The position numbers and the translations under genes are program-made. Of a DNA stretch of 5,595 bases, positions 5,498 through 5,595 are shown in pieces. The stretch comes from Caryophanales bacterium. GTDB lineage: Bacteria > Bacillota_I > Bacilli_A > RF39 > UBA660. How positions within the stretch are numbered: position 1 is the stretch's first letter; every line of letters begins with the position of its first letter. The stretch spans positions 1 to 5,595 of the forward strand of contig JAEEZO010000008.1 of the NCBI GenBank assembly GCA_016291895.1, given 5' to 3'. Under the pieces are notes generated by a model, which was given only the letters and a program-made list of their open reading frames with translations, had not been told where the DNA came from and made no database searches.

Positions 5498-5595
5498 TAT
5501 TTAACAGTAGGTAATTTCATTTTATTAATAGCATCATTATCACTACTACTAATTAAATCTTTATGGCTTCGGTAAATATTAGAAACACTTAATAG
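5497..5595 (-). CDS. C-terminal end of an unidentified gene (5' part outside window)
   Basis: An open frame runs from the window edge to TAA at 5499-5497 and encodes 32 residues ending K-M-K-L-P-T-V-K. It is supported by the terminator that starts at its stop codon and by the shared orientation of all genes here. The fragment is polar and contains S-N-I-Y-R-S-H-K and a serine/aspartate run, with no motif that identifies a family. The start and most of the protein are missing. Confidence 0.65.
   Translation of the reverse strand, partial: LLSVSNIYRSHKDLISSSDNDAINKMKLPTVK

Overview
The window is AT-rich, tightly packed DNA with every gene on the minus strand. Codon use, strong AGGAG-type ribosome sites, sigma-A style promoters and intrinsic terminators point to a low-GC Bacillota, perhaps an uncultured Bacilli or Erysipelotrichia-like lineage (inference). 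Tryptophan is encoded by TGG and one gene ends in TGA, which fits the standard bacterial code rather than a Mycoplasma-type code.

Reading in the direction of transcription (high to low coordinates), the window opens with the last 32 codons of an unidentified gene (5497-5595) and its terminator. A short promoter then drives an ABC-F ATPase of the YbiT/YkpA type (3826-5421) and, 32 bp later, a 172-residue protein of unknown function (3275-3793). A strong terminator closes this two-gene unit.

The rest is an array of three paralogous genes (2243-3184, 1080-2033, 31-990). They encode membrane proteins of 313-319 residues that I do not recognise. All share a helical, coiled-coil-like cytoplasmic N-terminus, one membrane helix, a 140-residue external domain with a W-E-x-x-x-D-G-K-Y-Y-R-x-x-K-E-Y motif, a second membrane helix and a cytoplasmic tail ending near D-P-I-T. 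Each copy has its own promoter, and the three promoters resemble each other in sequence.

The most important element is the 209-bp gap between the first and second paralogues. It contains a complete yybP-ykoY manganese riboswitch: the GGGGAGUAG and CAAGACC conserved strands, an internal CGUCA, and a 15-bp terminator whose 5' arm includes the 3' strand of aptamer helix P1. Its consensus-like promoter starts transcription almost at the first aptamer base. By analogy with characterised members, Mn2+ would stabilise P1, prevent the terminator and switch the middle paralogue on. The middle copy is therefore predicted to be manganese-induced, while its two sisters have only short leaders. This links an uncharacterised membrane family to metal homeostasis. 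The leader also carries a second copy of the terminator's 5' arm next to the ribosome site, which may add another layer of control.
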